The notes: a model not told the origin generated them from the letters alone. Positions 50,526 to 60,081 are shown, counted from the stretch's first letter. The stretch: 64,000 nucleotides of DNA from Sulfomarinibacter sp963741385 (GCA_963741385.1 CAVUHO010000014.1:310001-374000); one strand, 5' to 3'. Made by a program: numbers and translations.

Positions 50526-52053
50526 ATGGCCCTCGAACAAAAACTGCGATTGAAACTGGCGCAACGGCTGGTGATGACGCCGTCGCTGCAACAGGCGATC
50601 AAGCTGTTGCAGCTGTCTCGCTTGGAGCTCGAAGAGACCCTCGCTCAGGAGATTCTCGAAAACCCGATGCTCGAGGTGGAGGAGGTCCAGGAAGACCTCG
50701 GCGACGCCGCCGGAGAACCGGCGGAGGAGCCCGACCAGTCGACACGCGAGGAGAAGACAGCCGTCGACGAAACCGCCGATGGAGGCGAGGCGCAGAGTGA
50801 CGAAGCTTTGCCGTCGGCCGAGGAAACCTACGGCGACATCGATCTCGAAGCCTTTTTCTCGGACTACCTCGGAGACGGTCGCAACGAGGGACCTTCGATG
50901 TCGGCCCCTTCCTTCGAAAATGACAACCGACTGGAAAATATCGTGTCTGCCGGGGCTGGTCTTTACGACCACCTCCTGTGGCAACTCCATCTGCTCGATT
51001 GCACTCCGGATGTGTTCGAGGTCTGCGACTTCATCGTGGGCAATCTCGACGAAGACGGTTTTCTCCGGGCGACCCCGGAGGAGATCATGGAAGGGACCGG
51101 ATGCGACGAGGAGACCGTCGACGTGGCGTTAGCGGTTGTCCGATCGCTCGATCCCCCCGGTATCGCCACGACCAGTCTGCAGGAGTGTCTTTCCGCGCAG
51201 GTGGAACACCTGTTGCGCGACACGCAAGGGGAAGCAGACCTGTCGATCCTCAACCAGGCGCACGCAGGTGCTCACCGAGCACTGGGACGAACTCCTCCAC
51301 CAGCGGTGGGAACTGCTCGCCAAGGCGGTCGGCTATTCGGCGGTGGCCGACGTCAAACCGATCCTGGACGTGATTCAGGGGCTGGAACCCAAACCAGGGC
51401 GGAGGTACCGGCGAAGCGACAACCAGTACATCGAGCCGGACGTGTACGTGCGCAAGCTTGAAGACGAGTACGTCATTTCACTGAACGACGACGGCCTGCC
51501 GCGGCTCCGGATCAATACCCGCTACCAGTCCATGCTCAGGGCGAGAACTCTCGACCCCAAGGCCAACGAGTACCTGCGCGACAAGATGCGTTCCGCTCTG
51601 TGGCTGATGAAGAGCATCGACCAGCGCCAACGAACCATCTACAAGGTGGCAAGGAGCATCGTCAGCTTTCAGAACGAGTTCCTCGACCACGGCATCGAAC
51701 ACCTCCGGCCGATGGTCCTCAGGCAGGTGGCCGAGGATATCGGCATGCACGAATCGACCATTTCCCGCGTGGTGAGCAACAAGTACATGTACACGCCACG
51801 GGGTCTGTTCCCGATGAAGTACTTTTTCCACTCGGGTGTCGACTCGGCCCGCGGCGAGAATGTCTCGTCGATGGTGGTCAAGGAGCGGATCCGGAAGGTG
51901 GTGGAGGCGGAGGACCCGGAGCGGCCCCTTTCGGATTCCAAGATCATGCGGATGTTACAGAAGGAAGGGATACGATTGGCGCGGAGGACAGTGGCCAAGT
52001 ATCGTGAGGAGATGATCATTCCGTCGTCCGACAAGCGAAAGAAAGTGTTTTAG
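50526..52053 (+). CDS. rpoN: RNA polymerase sigma-54 factor, interrupted by one frameshift
   Basis: Read with one correction this is a 508-residue RpoN. Region I (L-Q-Q-A-I-K-L-L-Q-L-S) is at the N terminus, an acidic region II follows, then the core-binding domain, and near the C terminus the RpoN box A-R-R-T-V-A-K-Y-R-E-E. The N-terminal frame ends in sense at N-Q-A-H (51261-51263); one extra base near 51264 moves the reading to Q-V-L-T-E-H-W-D-E-L, which continues to 52053. Each half is well conserved, so sequencing error is the likely cause. Sits between lptB and hpf as in proteobacteria. It would serve the sigma-54 activator at 16.6 kb. Confidence 0.9.
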
Positions 52054-52067
52054 CAGATAGGGAGTTC

Positions 52068-52619
52068 ATGATGAAAATCGACTATATAGCCCGCAAGGTG
52101 GATCTCACCGAATCGTCCCGGCAGCTCGCTGAGAAGAAACTGGCGAAGGTCACGAAGTACTTCAATGACATTCTCGACGTCCGGCTCGAGGTGGAACTCG
52201 AACGCCACCTCCACGTTGTCGACCTGTCGATCAAGGGCAAGGACTTCGACGTCCAGGCAACCGCGCAGAACAGGGACCTGATGACGGCGATCCAGGATGC
52301 GGTGGATAAGATCGAAATTCAGTCGAGGCGGGCGAAAGCGCGGCTCAAGGACCACAAGAAGCGGGCCGGTTCCGGCGCCAAGGAAGACACCGGATGGGCC
52401 GTCGACGTGTTCGAGCGCGATTCGATGGAATCCGGCCAGCCTCGGATCGTCGAACGAAGCTCGATTCCAATCAAACCCATGTCGATCGAGGAAGCAGTTC
52501 TGGTTCTCGACGATTCGCCGTACGATTTTCTGGTCTTTCGCAACGCGTCCACGGAAAAGGTCAACGTGCTGTATCGTCGCGATGACAAAAACCTGGGATT
52601 GATCACCCCCGAGCTGTGA
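52068..52619 (+). CDS. hpf: Long-form ribosome hibernation promoting factor
   Basis: At 183 residues it has the N-terminal S30AE domain (M-K-I-D-Y-I-A-R-K-V-D-L-T, then K-L-A-K-V-T-K-Y-F) and a C-terminal dimerisation domain (about 125-183: I-K-P-M-S-I-E-E-A-V-L-V-L). Long HPF dimerises 70S ribosomes into 100S particles in stationary phase. Two ATGs at 52068 and 52071 are possible. It lies 14 bases after rpoN and overlaps ptsN by one base. Confidence 0.93.
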   Translation: MMKIDYIARKVDLTESSRQLAEKKLAKVTKYFNDILDVRLEVELERHLHVVDLSIKGKDFDVQATAQNRDLMTAIQDAVDKIEIQSRRAKARLKDHKKRAGSGAKEDTGWAVDVFERDSMESGQPRIVERSSIPIKPMSIEEAVLVLDDSPYDFLVFRNASTEKVNVLYRRDDKNLGLITPEL

Positions 52620-53083
52620 TGAAGATCCACAAACTGATTGAACCGGGAAACGTCTTCCTCGACCTGGAAGCCGATGACGTGAAGTCCGCGCTCACGGTTG
52701 TTGCCGCGCAGTTCGCGCCCGTTGTGGGTCTCGGCATCGACGAAGTGGTCACTGCGCTGCTCGACAGGGAGGCCCTCGGGTCCACCTCAGTGGGCGACGG
52801 TTTCGCAATTCCCCACTGTAAGATCCACGGATTGAATCAGATCGCCATCGCGCTGGCGCGACTGAATTCCGGGGTCAAGTTTGGAGGGGACAATGAAACG
52901 CCTGTGACGTTCCTGTTCGTTGTGTTGTCGCCGCCCGATCAGCCTGCGGCCCACCTCCAGGTCCTGTCGCAGATTGCGCGGGTGTTGAAACGCCAGGATC
53001 TGCGGACCGAACTCCTGGTCGCCAAAGACCAGGCTGCTGTGGCCGACGCCATCTGCCGGACGGCCGACTCGGAGGGTCTGTGA
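52619..53083 (+). CDS. ptsN: PTS EIIA (Ntr/fructose type) regulatory protein
   Basis: The 154-residue protein is a stand-alone EIIA domain. Phospho-accepting His66 lies in F-A-I-P-H-C-K. With no EIIB or EIIC here, it most likely acts as a regulatory EIIA of nitrogen-PTS type, consistent with the position next to rpoN and hpf. ATG 52619 overlaps the hpf stop (TGATG); GTG 52616 is another option. Its stop overlaps the hprK start by four bases. Confidence 0.9.
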   Translation: MKIHKLIEPGNVFLDLEADDVKSALTVVAAQFAPVVGLGIDEVVTALLDREALGSTSVGDGFAIPHCKIHGLNQIAIALARLNSGVKFGGDNETPVTFLFVVLSPPDQPAAHLQVLSQIARVLKRQDLRTELLVAKDQAAVADAICRTADSEGL

Positions 53084-54069
53084 CGCAAACCCGATCCGTC
53101 ACCATCGAAAACCTGCTGGCGGAGCCGCGGCTTGCCGATCTCGATTTCGAGGTGGTTGCAGGCTCGTCCGGGCTCAAAGAGCGGTGTGTCACCAATCCGA
53201 GAATTCAGAAGCCGGGGCTCGCCCTCGCCGGTTACCTGCCCTATGTGAAGAGGGGAAGGCTGCAGATTCTGGGTGAGTCGGAGTACGACTACCTCGCCAC
53301 CTTCAGCCCGCAGGAAGGGGAGCAGCGTCTGCGCTGTCTCATGGAACTCGACATCCCGTGCGTGGTGTCGACCAAAGGCAAGCGACCACCGGCCGCGGTG
53401 CTCGAGGCCGCAGAGCGCGCCGGCCTGCCGTTGCTGGTGACCGACATCCAGACTTCGACGACGATCGAGGCGGTGTCGGACTACCTCGAGGACGCCCTGG
53501 CGCCCCGCATCCAATTGCACGGCGTCCTCATTGACGTTTTTTCGTTGGGTACCCTGATTATCGGCGACCCCGGGATCGGCAAAAGCGAGTGCGCTCTCGA
53601 GTTGGTCTATCGCGGGCACCGACTGGTGGCCGACGACACGGTGTCTGTCCGGCGGACCCACCACCAGGGGCTCCTGGGCAGTCCGCACGAACTATTGGAA
53701 AACTACCTCGAGCTGCGCGGGGTCGGCATTATCGATGTCAGGAAGCACTTCGGAATGACCGCAACCTCGCCGATGGTCGCGGTGTCCCTGGTCATTCAGC
53801 TCACCAAGCTCACCCCGCAGGCCCGTGAGATGGAGCAAAAGTGGCGTGAGCAGATGATGGAGCGGCCGAGTGCGTGGACGTCGACTGAGAACATCCTCGG
53901 AATCGAGGTGCCCAAATACACCATGGTCGTGGCGCCCGGGCGCGACCTGGCAATCATGGTCGAAACCGCGGTTCGCAAGTGCCTGCTCGCGCAACGCGGC
54001 ATTCAGGACGAACGCGGTTTCCTCGAATGCATCAACCTGATGGCGCAAGGAGGGGGGGAGACCCGGTGA
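53080..54069 (+). CDS. hprK: HPr kinase/phosphorylase
   Basis: The 329-residue bifunctional enzyme phosphorylates HPr on Ser46 and removes the phosphate. The N-terminal domain is followed by the catalytic domain with L-H-G-V-L-I-D-V, the P-loop G-D-P-G-I-G-K-S-E, R-G-H-R-L-V-A-D-D and the signature L-R-G-V-G-I-I-D-V. HPr at 55473 has a matching Ser46. GTG 53080 overlaps ptsN and the end overlaps rapZ. Confidence 0.95.
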   Translation: MTQTRSVTIENLLAEPRLADLDFEVVAGSSGLKERCVTNPRIQKPGLALAGYLPYVKRGRLQILGESEYDYLATFSPQEGEQRLRCLMELDIPCVVSTKGKRPPAAVLEAAERAGLPLLVTDIQTSTTIEAVSDYLEDALAPRIQLHGVLIDVFSLGTLIIGDPGIGKSECALELVYRGHRLVADDTVSVRRTHHQGLLGSPHELLENYLELRGVGIIDVRKHFGMTATSPMVAVSLVIQLTKLTPQAREMEQKWREQMMERPSAWTSTENILGIEVPKYTMVVAPGRDLAIMVETAVRKCLLAQRGIQDERGFLECINLMAQGGGETR

Positions 54070-54944
54070 CGCGAACTGAGACTGATTTCAGCGGACCGTT
54101 CGTCGTGACCGGGTTGTCTGGCGCCGGGAAAACCGTGCTCAGCCGGTGCTTCGAGGACATGGGATACGTCTGCGTCGACAACATCCCGCTCGAGCTCTTG
54201 CCGCTGCTCTTCGCCCGCACCGAAGGGGAGATGAACCGCCTCGTCATCGTGCTCGACGTCCGCACCCGCGGCATGATCCAGCTCTTCCCGAAGATTTTCG
54301 CTGATCTCAAGGAGAAGTACGAGGGGCTGCGGTTGGTTTTCGTCGAAGCCTCTCCGGAGATTCTCTTGCGCAGGTTTTCGGTGGCGCGGCGGCCGCACCC
54401 GCTGCGTGATCTCAGCCTGGAGCGCGCCATCACGGAGGAGCGATCGACCCTGGCCGAGGTGAGGGACCTGGCGGATCTCATCATCGACACGACCACCCTG
54501 TCGCCCCACGACCTGCGCCGCCAGGTGCTGACGCTGGGTGGACGTGACGCCGGCCGCCCTCAGTTGACCGTCGAAGTTCAGAGTTTTTCCTACCTCCAGG
54601 GCGTGCCTTCGACTGCGAGCCTCGTGTTCGACGTGAGGTTCCTCCCCAACCCTTTCTTTGAACAATCTCTGCGGACTCTCGCGGGGGACGACGAACAGGT
54701 CGTCGCATGGCTGGAGGGGTTTGCGGAGGTCAACGACGCCGTGACCCGGATCGTGGACCTGATAACGTACCTCTTGCCACGGTACGCTGAGGAAATGAAA
54801 ACACATCTCGGAATTGCGCTCGGATGCACCGGTGGTCGACACCGTTCGGTCTACGTGGCGGATCGGGTCGCTCGGACGCTCACCGAGGCCGGACATGAGG
54901 TGGTGATTAACCACCGTGACAGGGAACGCTGGAGGTACTCATGA
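54066..54944 (+). CDS. rapZ: RNase adapter / nucleotide-binding protein RapZ
   Basis: At 292 residues it has the RapZ layout: Walker A G-L-S-G-A-G-K-T near the N terminus, C-V-D-N-I-P, and in the C-terminal domain F-D-V-R-F-L-P-N-P-F and G-C-T-G-G-R-H-R-S-V. In E. coli RapZ adapts RNase E to an sRNA controlling amino-sugar synthesis; in other phyla its role is less known. It overlaps hprK and the EIIA(Man) gene by four bases each. Confidence 0.94.
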   Translation: MTRTETDFSGPFVVTGLSGAGKTVLSRCFEDMGYVCVDNIPLELLPLLFARTEGEMNRLVIVLDVRTRGMIQLFPKIFADLKEKYEGLRLVFVEASPEILLRRFSVARRPHPLRDLSLERAITEERSTLAEVRDLADLIIDTTTLSPHDLRRQVLTLGGRDAGRPQLTVEVQSFSYLQGVPSTASLVFDVRFLPNPFFEQSLRTLAGDDEQVVAWLEGFAEVNDAVTRIVDLITYLLPRYAEEMKTHLGIALGCTGGRHRSVYVADRVARTLTEAGHEVVINHRDRERWRYS

Positions 54945-55360
54945 TCCCGGTCCTCGTCCTCACCCACGGCAACCTGGCGACCGAACTCCTGCAGGCGGCA
55001 CGGATGATAGATCCGAATCTCTCCGGAGGGACAGCGGCGATGTCGTTGCCGTGGGATGTCGATTCCGACGAGGCGTCCCGGTCGCTCAAGAAACAACTGC
55101 GGGAGCTCGATCAGGGCGAAGGCGCCCTGGTTCTGACCGACATGTTCGGCGGGACCGCCACCAATCTCGCGCTGCCCCTGTTGGAGCGCGGCAAGGTCGA
55201 GGTGGTGACCGGAGTCAATCTGCCGATGCTGGTCAAGCTCGGTTCACTCCAGGGTCGGGACATGTCGCTGCAGGACCTCGCCGAAGGTCTGACCATTGCC
55301 GGCCAGAAAAGCATCAGGGTGGCGAGCCAGTTTCTCCATTCCAAGACGTTGTCAAAATAG
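54941..55360 (+). CDS. PTS EIIA domain protein, mannose family
   Basis: This 139-residue protein is a single EIIA(Man) domain: L-T-H-G-N-L-A with phospho-His9, L-T-D-M-F-G-G-T-A-T-N and G-V-N-L-P-M-L-V-K. No EIIB(Man), EIIC or EIID gene follows, so it probably has a regulatory role with HPr. In several lineages such a gene sits between rapZ and ptsH, as here. Its start overlaps the rapZ stop (ATGA). Confidence 0.9.
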   Translation: MIPVLVLTHGNLATELLQAARMIDPNLSGGTAAMSLPWDVDSDEASRSLKKQLRELDQGEGALVLTDMFGGTATNLALPLLERGKVEVVTGVNLPMLVKLGSLQGRDMSLQDLAEGLTIAGQKSIRVASQFLHSKTLSK

Positions 55361-55392
55361 TCGAGCGCCGAGCCCGGCCGCGGCACGGCGGA

Positions 55393-55433
55393 TACAATGG
55401 TACTGAACGATCGGTCGCTTGGAGTTCGAACTC
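55393..55433 (+). promoter_or_regulatory. Possible promoter and leader hairpin before ptsH
   Basis: TACAAT (55393-55398) resembles other -10 boxes in the window but has no clear -35. A 5-bp hairpin GAGTT/AACTC (55422-55426 with 55429-55433) lies in the leader, about 40 bases before ATG 55473. The 112-base gap is the largest within the PTS block, so a separate start for ptsH-ptsI is plausible. Confidence 0.4.
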
Positions 55434-55472
55434 TCCGATTGCGGCCACCTTCGCGGTGGGAGTTGAAGATTC

Positions 55473-55742
55473 ATGACACGGGAACAGGTGATGATAGCGA
55501 ACAAGCTCGGGCTCCATGCCCGGGCTGCGGCCAAACTGGTCCACACGGCCAGCGCCTTCGAATCCGAGATATTCATCGGTACGGAACACGAGGAGGTCAA
55601 CGCCAAGTCGATCCTCGGAATCTTGACCCTGGCAGCCACCAAAGGAACTCCACTGGTGGTGCGTGCGAACGGGACCGACGAGAAGGTGGCGGTTGAAGCC
55701 ATCGTGGCTCTTTTCGCCGACAAATTCGGAGAGGGCCAGTGA
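55473..55742 (+). CDS. ptsH: Phosphocarrier protein HPr
   Basis: The 89-residue protein has both phosphorylation sites: His15 in G-L-H-A-R-A-A for EI, and Ser46 in A-K-S-I-L-G-I-L-T-L-A for HPr kinase. It passes phosphate to the two EIIA proteins encoded upstream. Ser46 together with hprK indicates control by metabolite-dependent phosphorylation, unlike the proteobacterial NPr. The end overlaps ptsI by four bases. Confidence 0.95.
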   Translation: MTREQVMIANKLGLHARAAAKLVHTASAFESEIFIGTEHEEVNAKSILGILTLAATKGTPLVVRANGTDEKVAVEAIVALFADKFGEGQ

Positions 55743-57508
55743 GCCGTGCTCTCAGCGGACTCGGGGTGAGCCCGGGCATCGCCATCGGCGAACCGGTGGT
55801 GCACGAGACACGACCGATTTCAACCCTTCGCATCACGATCCCCACCGACATGGTGGAAGCGGAAGTGGAACGATTTCGGACCGCGGTGAAAACGACCATC
55901 GAGCACATCAAAGAAAATCGCGACCGGGCCGCAACCCAGATGGGAGAAGAGTACGCCGCGATCTTCGAAGCCCACCAGCTCATCGCCTCGGATGTCACGT
56001 TCACCGGGCCCGTTGAGCACGTGATCCGCGAGCAGGAGGTGAACGCAGGCTGGGCCATCGATCAGGTTCTGGAGCCCCTCATTTCGCGATTCGAGGCGCT
56101 GCCGGACGAATATCTTGCCGACCGAAAACTGGATGTCCTCGACGTCGCGACCCAGATTCACAACGAGCTCCACGGCCCCCAACTCGGACAGCTCGAGAAC
56201 CTCGATCACCCGGTGATTCTGGTTGCGGACGACCTGCCACCGTCGACCGCAGTCCAACTGCCCTTGGAAAAGATGCTGGGGTTCGCGCTCGAGATGGGCG
56301 GGCCGACTTCCCACACCACCATCATCGCGCGGGCTCTCGGTATTCCCGTGATTGTGGGCGCGCGCGGGGTGTGCGAGGCGGCGAAACAGTCGCGGCGGAT
56401 CGCGCTCGACGCGTTCGAGGGCAAGATCATCCTCGACCCCAATCCGGCCGAACTCAGCGAGTACGAATCGCGCCAGCGCGAGTACCAGGAACACCAGACC
56501 GGTCTGCTGCAGATGCGGACGCTGTCAACCGTCACCCGCGACGGGCGCAGTATCGAATTGCACGCGAACATCGAACTGCCGGCGGAGGTGGCGCAGGCGC
56601 TGGAGTGGAACGTCGCAGGTATCGGGCTGTACCGTTCCGAGTTCCTGTACATGAAGATGAGTCCAGCCCTGCCTTCGGACGAGGATCACCTCGCGACCTA
56701 CCGCGAGATGGTGAAGAAAATGGACCCGGCGCCGGTCACCATCCGGACCTTTGACCTCGGCGGAAGAAAGCTCGCCCGCGAGATCATCGGCGGCATCGAT
56801 TCCGAGGCCAACCCGGTGCTCGGATTGCGCGGGATCCGGCTGTGCTTTTCACGCCCCGAGTTCTTCCGCACGCAACTGCGGGCGATTCTCCAGGTGGCGG
56901 GAGAGTTCCCTCTGGGTCGGGTGCGGATTCTCTTTCCTCTGATCAGCGGCATCGAGGAATTCCGGATCGCTCGTCTCCTGGTTCGCGAGATCACCGCGGA
57001 TCTCGAAAAGAAACGGCTCCCGGTTCATGCCGACGTCCCGCTGGGGGCGATGATCGAGGTGCCTTCCGCGGCGGTGATGGCCCGCGATCTCGCCCGCGAG
57101 GTCGACTTCATGGCGATCGGCACCAACGACCTCATCCAGTATTCACTGGCCGTCGACCGTTCCAATAACCTGGTGGCGGATCTCTACAATCCAACCCATC
57201 CCGCTGTGCTTCGTCTCATTTCTGAAGTCATTTCTGCGGGCCGGGATGCGGGCGTTGACGTCTCGATGTGCGGGGAGATGGCGGCCGACCCGCTGATGGT
57301 TCCGGTCCTGGTCGGCCTCGGTCTCGAGAAGTTCAGCATGAACCCGCACGCGGTACCGGTGGTCCGGGCGTTGGTCCGGCAGCTCTCGTTCCGCGAGGCG
57401 GCTCAAATCGCCCGCCGCGCGCTCAAGCTCGTGACGGCCCGCGAGGTCGAGGAATACCTCCTCGAACAGCTTGCGTTTCTTCTCGCAAAGACCAAGATTC
57501 ACGTGTAG
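55739..57508 (+). CDS. ptsI: PTS enzyme I (phosphoenolpyruvate-protein phosphotransferase)
   Basis: At 589 residues it is a normal EI without the GAF domain of PtsP. The active His192 is in G-G-P-T-S-H-T-T-I-I-A-R; the PEP-binding half has F-D-L-G-G-R-K, G-L-R-G-I-R-L, M-I-E-V-P-S-A, G-T-N-D-L-I-Q-Y and C-G-E-M-A. It takes phosphate from PEP to HPr. GTG 55739 overlaps ptsH as GTGA. It ends the Lpt/RpoN/PTS block. Confidence 0.96.
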   Translation: MSRALSGLGVSPGIAIGEPVVHETRPISTLRITIPTDMVEAEVERFRTAVKTTIEHIKENRDRAATQMGEEYAAIFEAHQLIASDVTFTGPVEHVIREQEVNAGWAIDQVLEPLISRFEALPDEYLADRKLDVLDVATQIHNELHGPQLGQLENLDHPVILVADDLPPSTAVQLPLEKMLGFALEMGGPTSHTTIIARALGIPVIVGARGVCEAAKQSRRIALDAFEGKIILDPNPAELSEYESRQREYQEHQTGLLQMRTLSTVTRDGRSIELHANIELPAEVAQALEWNVAGIGLYRSEFLYMKMSPALPSDEDHLATYREMVKKMDPAPVTIRTFDLGGRKLAREIIGGIDSEANPVLGLRGIRLCFSRPEFFRTQLRAILQVAGEFPLGRVRILFPLISGIEEFRIARLLVREITADLEKKRLPVHADVPLGAMIEVPSAAVMARDLAREVDFMAIGTNDLIQYSLAVDRSNNLVADLYNPTHPAVLRLISEVISAGRDAGVDVSMCGEMAADPLMVPVLVGLGLEKFSMNPHAVPVVRALVRQLSFREAAQIARRALKLVTAREVEEYLLEQLAFLLAKTKIHV

Positions 57509-57516
57509 GGGAGTCG

Positions 57517-57888
57517 ATGAGTTTACAAACACCACGCATGATCGACAAGCCCTGGGGCCACGAAGAGATCTTCGCCGAGACCGCGGCGTACGTCGGCAAG
57601 ATTCTCGTCATCCAGGCGGGCCAGGCATTGAGTCTCCAGTTTCACGAGATCAAGGAAGAAACCCTTCGCGTCCTCGACGGTGAGTTGGACATGATCACCG
57701 GGCCGGATGTCGACAACCTGCAACCGATTCGAATGACCGCCGGAGTCGTCTTTCACGTGGCGCCGGGCGAGCTCCACCGCATGGTGGCGGTGACCGATTG
57801 CCGACTCCTCGAGGTGTCGACCAACCACCTCGACGATGTGGTGCGTCTTGAAGATCGATATGGGAGACAGGGAACCAGCGCGCCGTGA
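57517..57888 (+). CDS. Cupin protein of the mannose-6-phosphate isomerase type II class
   Basis: The 123-residue protein is a single cupin with P-W-G-H-E-E-I-F, L-S-L-Q-F-H-E-I-K-E-E-T (metal His and Glu), and F-H-V-A-P-G-E-L-H-R-M. The pattern matches the sugar-phosphate cupins fused to or related to GDP-mannose pyrophosphorylases. Exact substrate unknown. It lies eight bases after ptsI on the same strand. Confidence 0.78.
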   Translation: MSLQTPRMIDKPWGHEEIFAETAAYVGKILVIQAGQALSLQFHEIKEETLRVLDGELDMITGPDVDNLQPIRMTAGVVFHVAPGELHRMVAVTDCRLLEVSTNHLDDVVRLEDRYGRQGTSAP

Positions 57889-57931
57889 CTGCGTCATACT
57901 TGGTGTGGGCCGCCGGGTCGAGGGAGCAGAA

Positions 57932-58618
57932 ATGAGTTCAAACAGTCTATTTTTCATCCGCGTGGCATGTGCGGCCGCACTCGGTTCGAGTGTGGGGCTG
58001 TGGGCCTCTGCAGCCGACCACCCGACCCCGACCCCGACGCCGACAACGACGCCGCGGCCCGCCGGCGGGACCTCCCTTAACGAGATGGCAAAGGACACCG
58101 AACTCAAAGGCGGGGAAAAGGGCAAGGAGATCGTCATCACCAATGAGAACCTCTCCGACTACGCGGACAAGGGTTCGGTCACGGCGGTTTCGGGGGGCGA
58201 TACCCCGAATCGACGCCCGGTCCGCGACCCCCTGAAGGTCGAACAGTTGCCTGCGGCCGATGGAGAGCACACCGACGAACGCCGCCGCTACTGGCAGAAC
58301 GAGTACAAACGGCAGGTGGAGCTGGTTGCCTCGATCCGCAACCAGATCACCGTGCTGGACGGCGAGATCCCGGGGCTCTGGCGGGACTTCTATGCGTGGG
58401 ACGACCCGATGTACCGCGACGGTGTCATCAAACCGAAGCTCGACGCCGCGATGGCGCGACGGCAGGGGCTCGAGGAACAGCTGGTGAGCGGCGAGGCCAA
58501 GTTGAGCGAAATCAAGGACCAGGCCCGCCGCGACGGCGCCGAACCGGGCTGGTTCCGGGGCATCTCGGTGCCGACCCCGTTCCCGCCGACCCCGACACCG
58601 GGGCTCGTGATTTACTGA
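57932..58618 (+). CDS. Secreted proline/threonine-rich protein with coiled-coil
   Basis: The 228-residue protein has a signal peptide (cleavage near A-S-A-A-D, about residue 28). A Pro-Thr repeat follows (P-T-P-T-P-T-T-T-P), and a second, shorter P-T-P repeat lies at the C terminus. Between them, residues about 115-200 are charged helices likely to form a coiled coil (R-R-Y-W-Q-N-E-Y-K-R-Q-V-E). I do not recognise a family. The Pro-rich ends suggest an envelope-spanning or cell-wall-linked role. Confidence 0.6.
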   Translation: MSSNSLFFIRVACAAALGSSVGLWASAADHPTPTPTPTTTPRPAGGTSLNEMAKDTELKGGEKGKEIVITNENLSDYADKGSVTAVSGGDTPNRRPVRDPLKVEQLPAADGEHTDERRRYWQNEYKRQVELVASIRNQITVLDGEIPGLWRDFYAWDDPMYRDGVIKPKLDAAMARRQGLEEQLVSGEAKLSEIKDQARRDGAEPGWFRGISVPTPFPPTPTPGLVIY

Positions 58619-58704
58619 CCCCACGGCGAATGGGCGGTCCGCGGGCCGGCTTGCCGCACCCGCCGCGCGACATTACACTCTCGGCGGCGTGGAGAATATT
58701 GCGA

Positions 58705-60050
58705 ATGAGAACCTATTTCATCGAGACCTGGGGCTGCCAGATGAATCAGCACGACAGCGAGCTGATCGAAGGGCAGCTCCGCGGGCAGGGCATGGACCCG
58801 GCCGCGGCAGCGGAGACCGCGGATCTGGTGATCCTCAACACCTGCTCGGTCCGCGACCGCCCGGTGCAGAAGATCGTCAGCCGGATCGGCGTCTTGGAAA
58901 AGCTCGAACGGCCGCCCGCCATCGGCGTCTGCGGTTGCGTCGCGCAACAGGAAGGGGCATCTCTCCTCGCCCGGTCCGGCAGCGTTGGCTTTGTCCTCGG
59001 CCCCGGCGAAATCGGCAGGATAGGGGACGCCCTCCGGGCTCTCCAACGGGGCGGCCGGCCGGTGTTGACGGGTTTCGACGCCGAACGCGAGCACAATTTT
59101 CAGACGATATTCCGCAAAAGCTCGACCCGGGGCATGGTCACGGTGGTCGAGGGCTGCAATGAGTTCTGCACCTTCTGCGTGGTCCCATATACCCGCGGAC
59201 GCGAACTCAGCCGGCCGCTTCAGGATGTGCTGCGTGAGGTGCGCGCCCTCGCCGCCTCCGGTCTCAAGGAGGTCGAGCTCCTCGGTCAGACCATCAATTC
59301 CTACCAGTGTCCACAGACCGGTGCTGATTTTGCCGCTCTGCTCGAGGCGGTCGCCGCCCTCGAGCCCCTGCAGCGAGTCCGCTACATCACCTCCCATCCA
59401 CGCCATTTCAATCAGCGCATGATCGAGGTCCTGGCCTCCAGTCCAAAGGTCTCGCGGTACCTCCACCTGCCGGTCCAGTCGGGCTCGGACGACATTCTCA
59501 GACGCATGCACCGCCGCTACACGAAGCAGGAGTATCTGGAACTCCTGCGGCGGATCCGCGAGGCGGTCCCCGACATCAGCCTCTCGACCGATGTCATCGT
59601 CGGTTTTCCCGGGGAAACCGAGGAGGACTTCGAACACTCCCTGTCGGTTCTCGCCGAAGTTCGGTTCGGGCAGGTCTTCGCGTTCGCGTTCTCCCCCGAC
59701 CGAACACCCCGGCTGCGCGCTACGAAGAGCAGGTCGACGAAGAGGTCAAAAAAAGCCGCCTGCACCGGCTCTTCGATCTCACCGAACGAATCTCCCACGA
59801 ACTCAACGAACGGCTCGTCGAGCAGGTTGTCCCGGTCCTGATCGACGGCGACAGCCGGCGCGATCCGCTGCATTGGCAGGGCAGGGGAGAGGACAACCGG
59901 GTCGTCAACTTCCCCAAGACCGGACGCGAGGCCGTCGGCGACATCGTGGATGTTCGAATCGTCCGAGCAGGGTCCCACTCGCTGTCCGGCGAAGCCGCCG
60001 GGCCGTCGCTTGCGTTGCCGGTGGTCGGCGCCGCCGGTGGCGCCGCTTGA
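58705..60050 (+). CDS. miaB: tRNA-2-methylthio-N6-dimethylallyladenosine synthase MiaB, with one frameshift
   Basis: MiaB adds methylthio to i6A37 of tRNA. The N-terminal domain has C in W-G-C-Q-M-N, N-T-C-S-V-R and G-C-V-A-Q; the radical SAM core has E-G-C-N-E-F-C-T-F-C. The frame reads F-A-F-S-P and then loses homology at a C5 run (59693-59697). Restoring one C gives P-R-P-N-T-P-A-A-R-Y and a TRAM-type tail ending at TGA 60048-60050, a full-length protein of about 448 residues. A missing base in a homopolymer suggests a sequencing error. ATG 58705 starts the M-R-T-Y-F-I-E-T-W-G-C segment. Confidence 0.9.
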
Positions 60051-60081
60051 CATCGGGGCGCGGCGTCGACACATTGGGAAC

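Noticed and set aside
55415..55440. T-arm-like sequence GGAGTTCGAACTC suggesting a tRNA
   Set aside because: The stem is only 4-5 bp with a wrong loop size, and there is no acceptor, D or anticodon arm around it.
57755..57775. TTTCACGTGG as a parS half-site
   Set aside because: Only part of the parS palindrome matches and it is within the cupin coding sequence.
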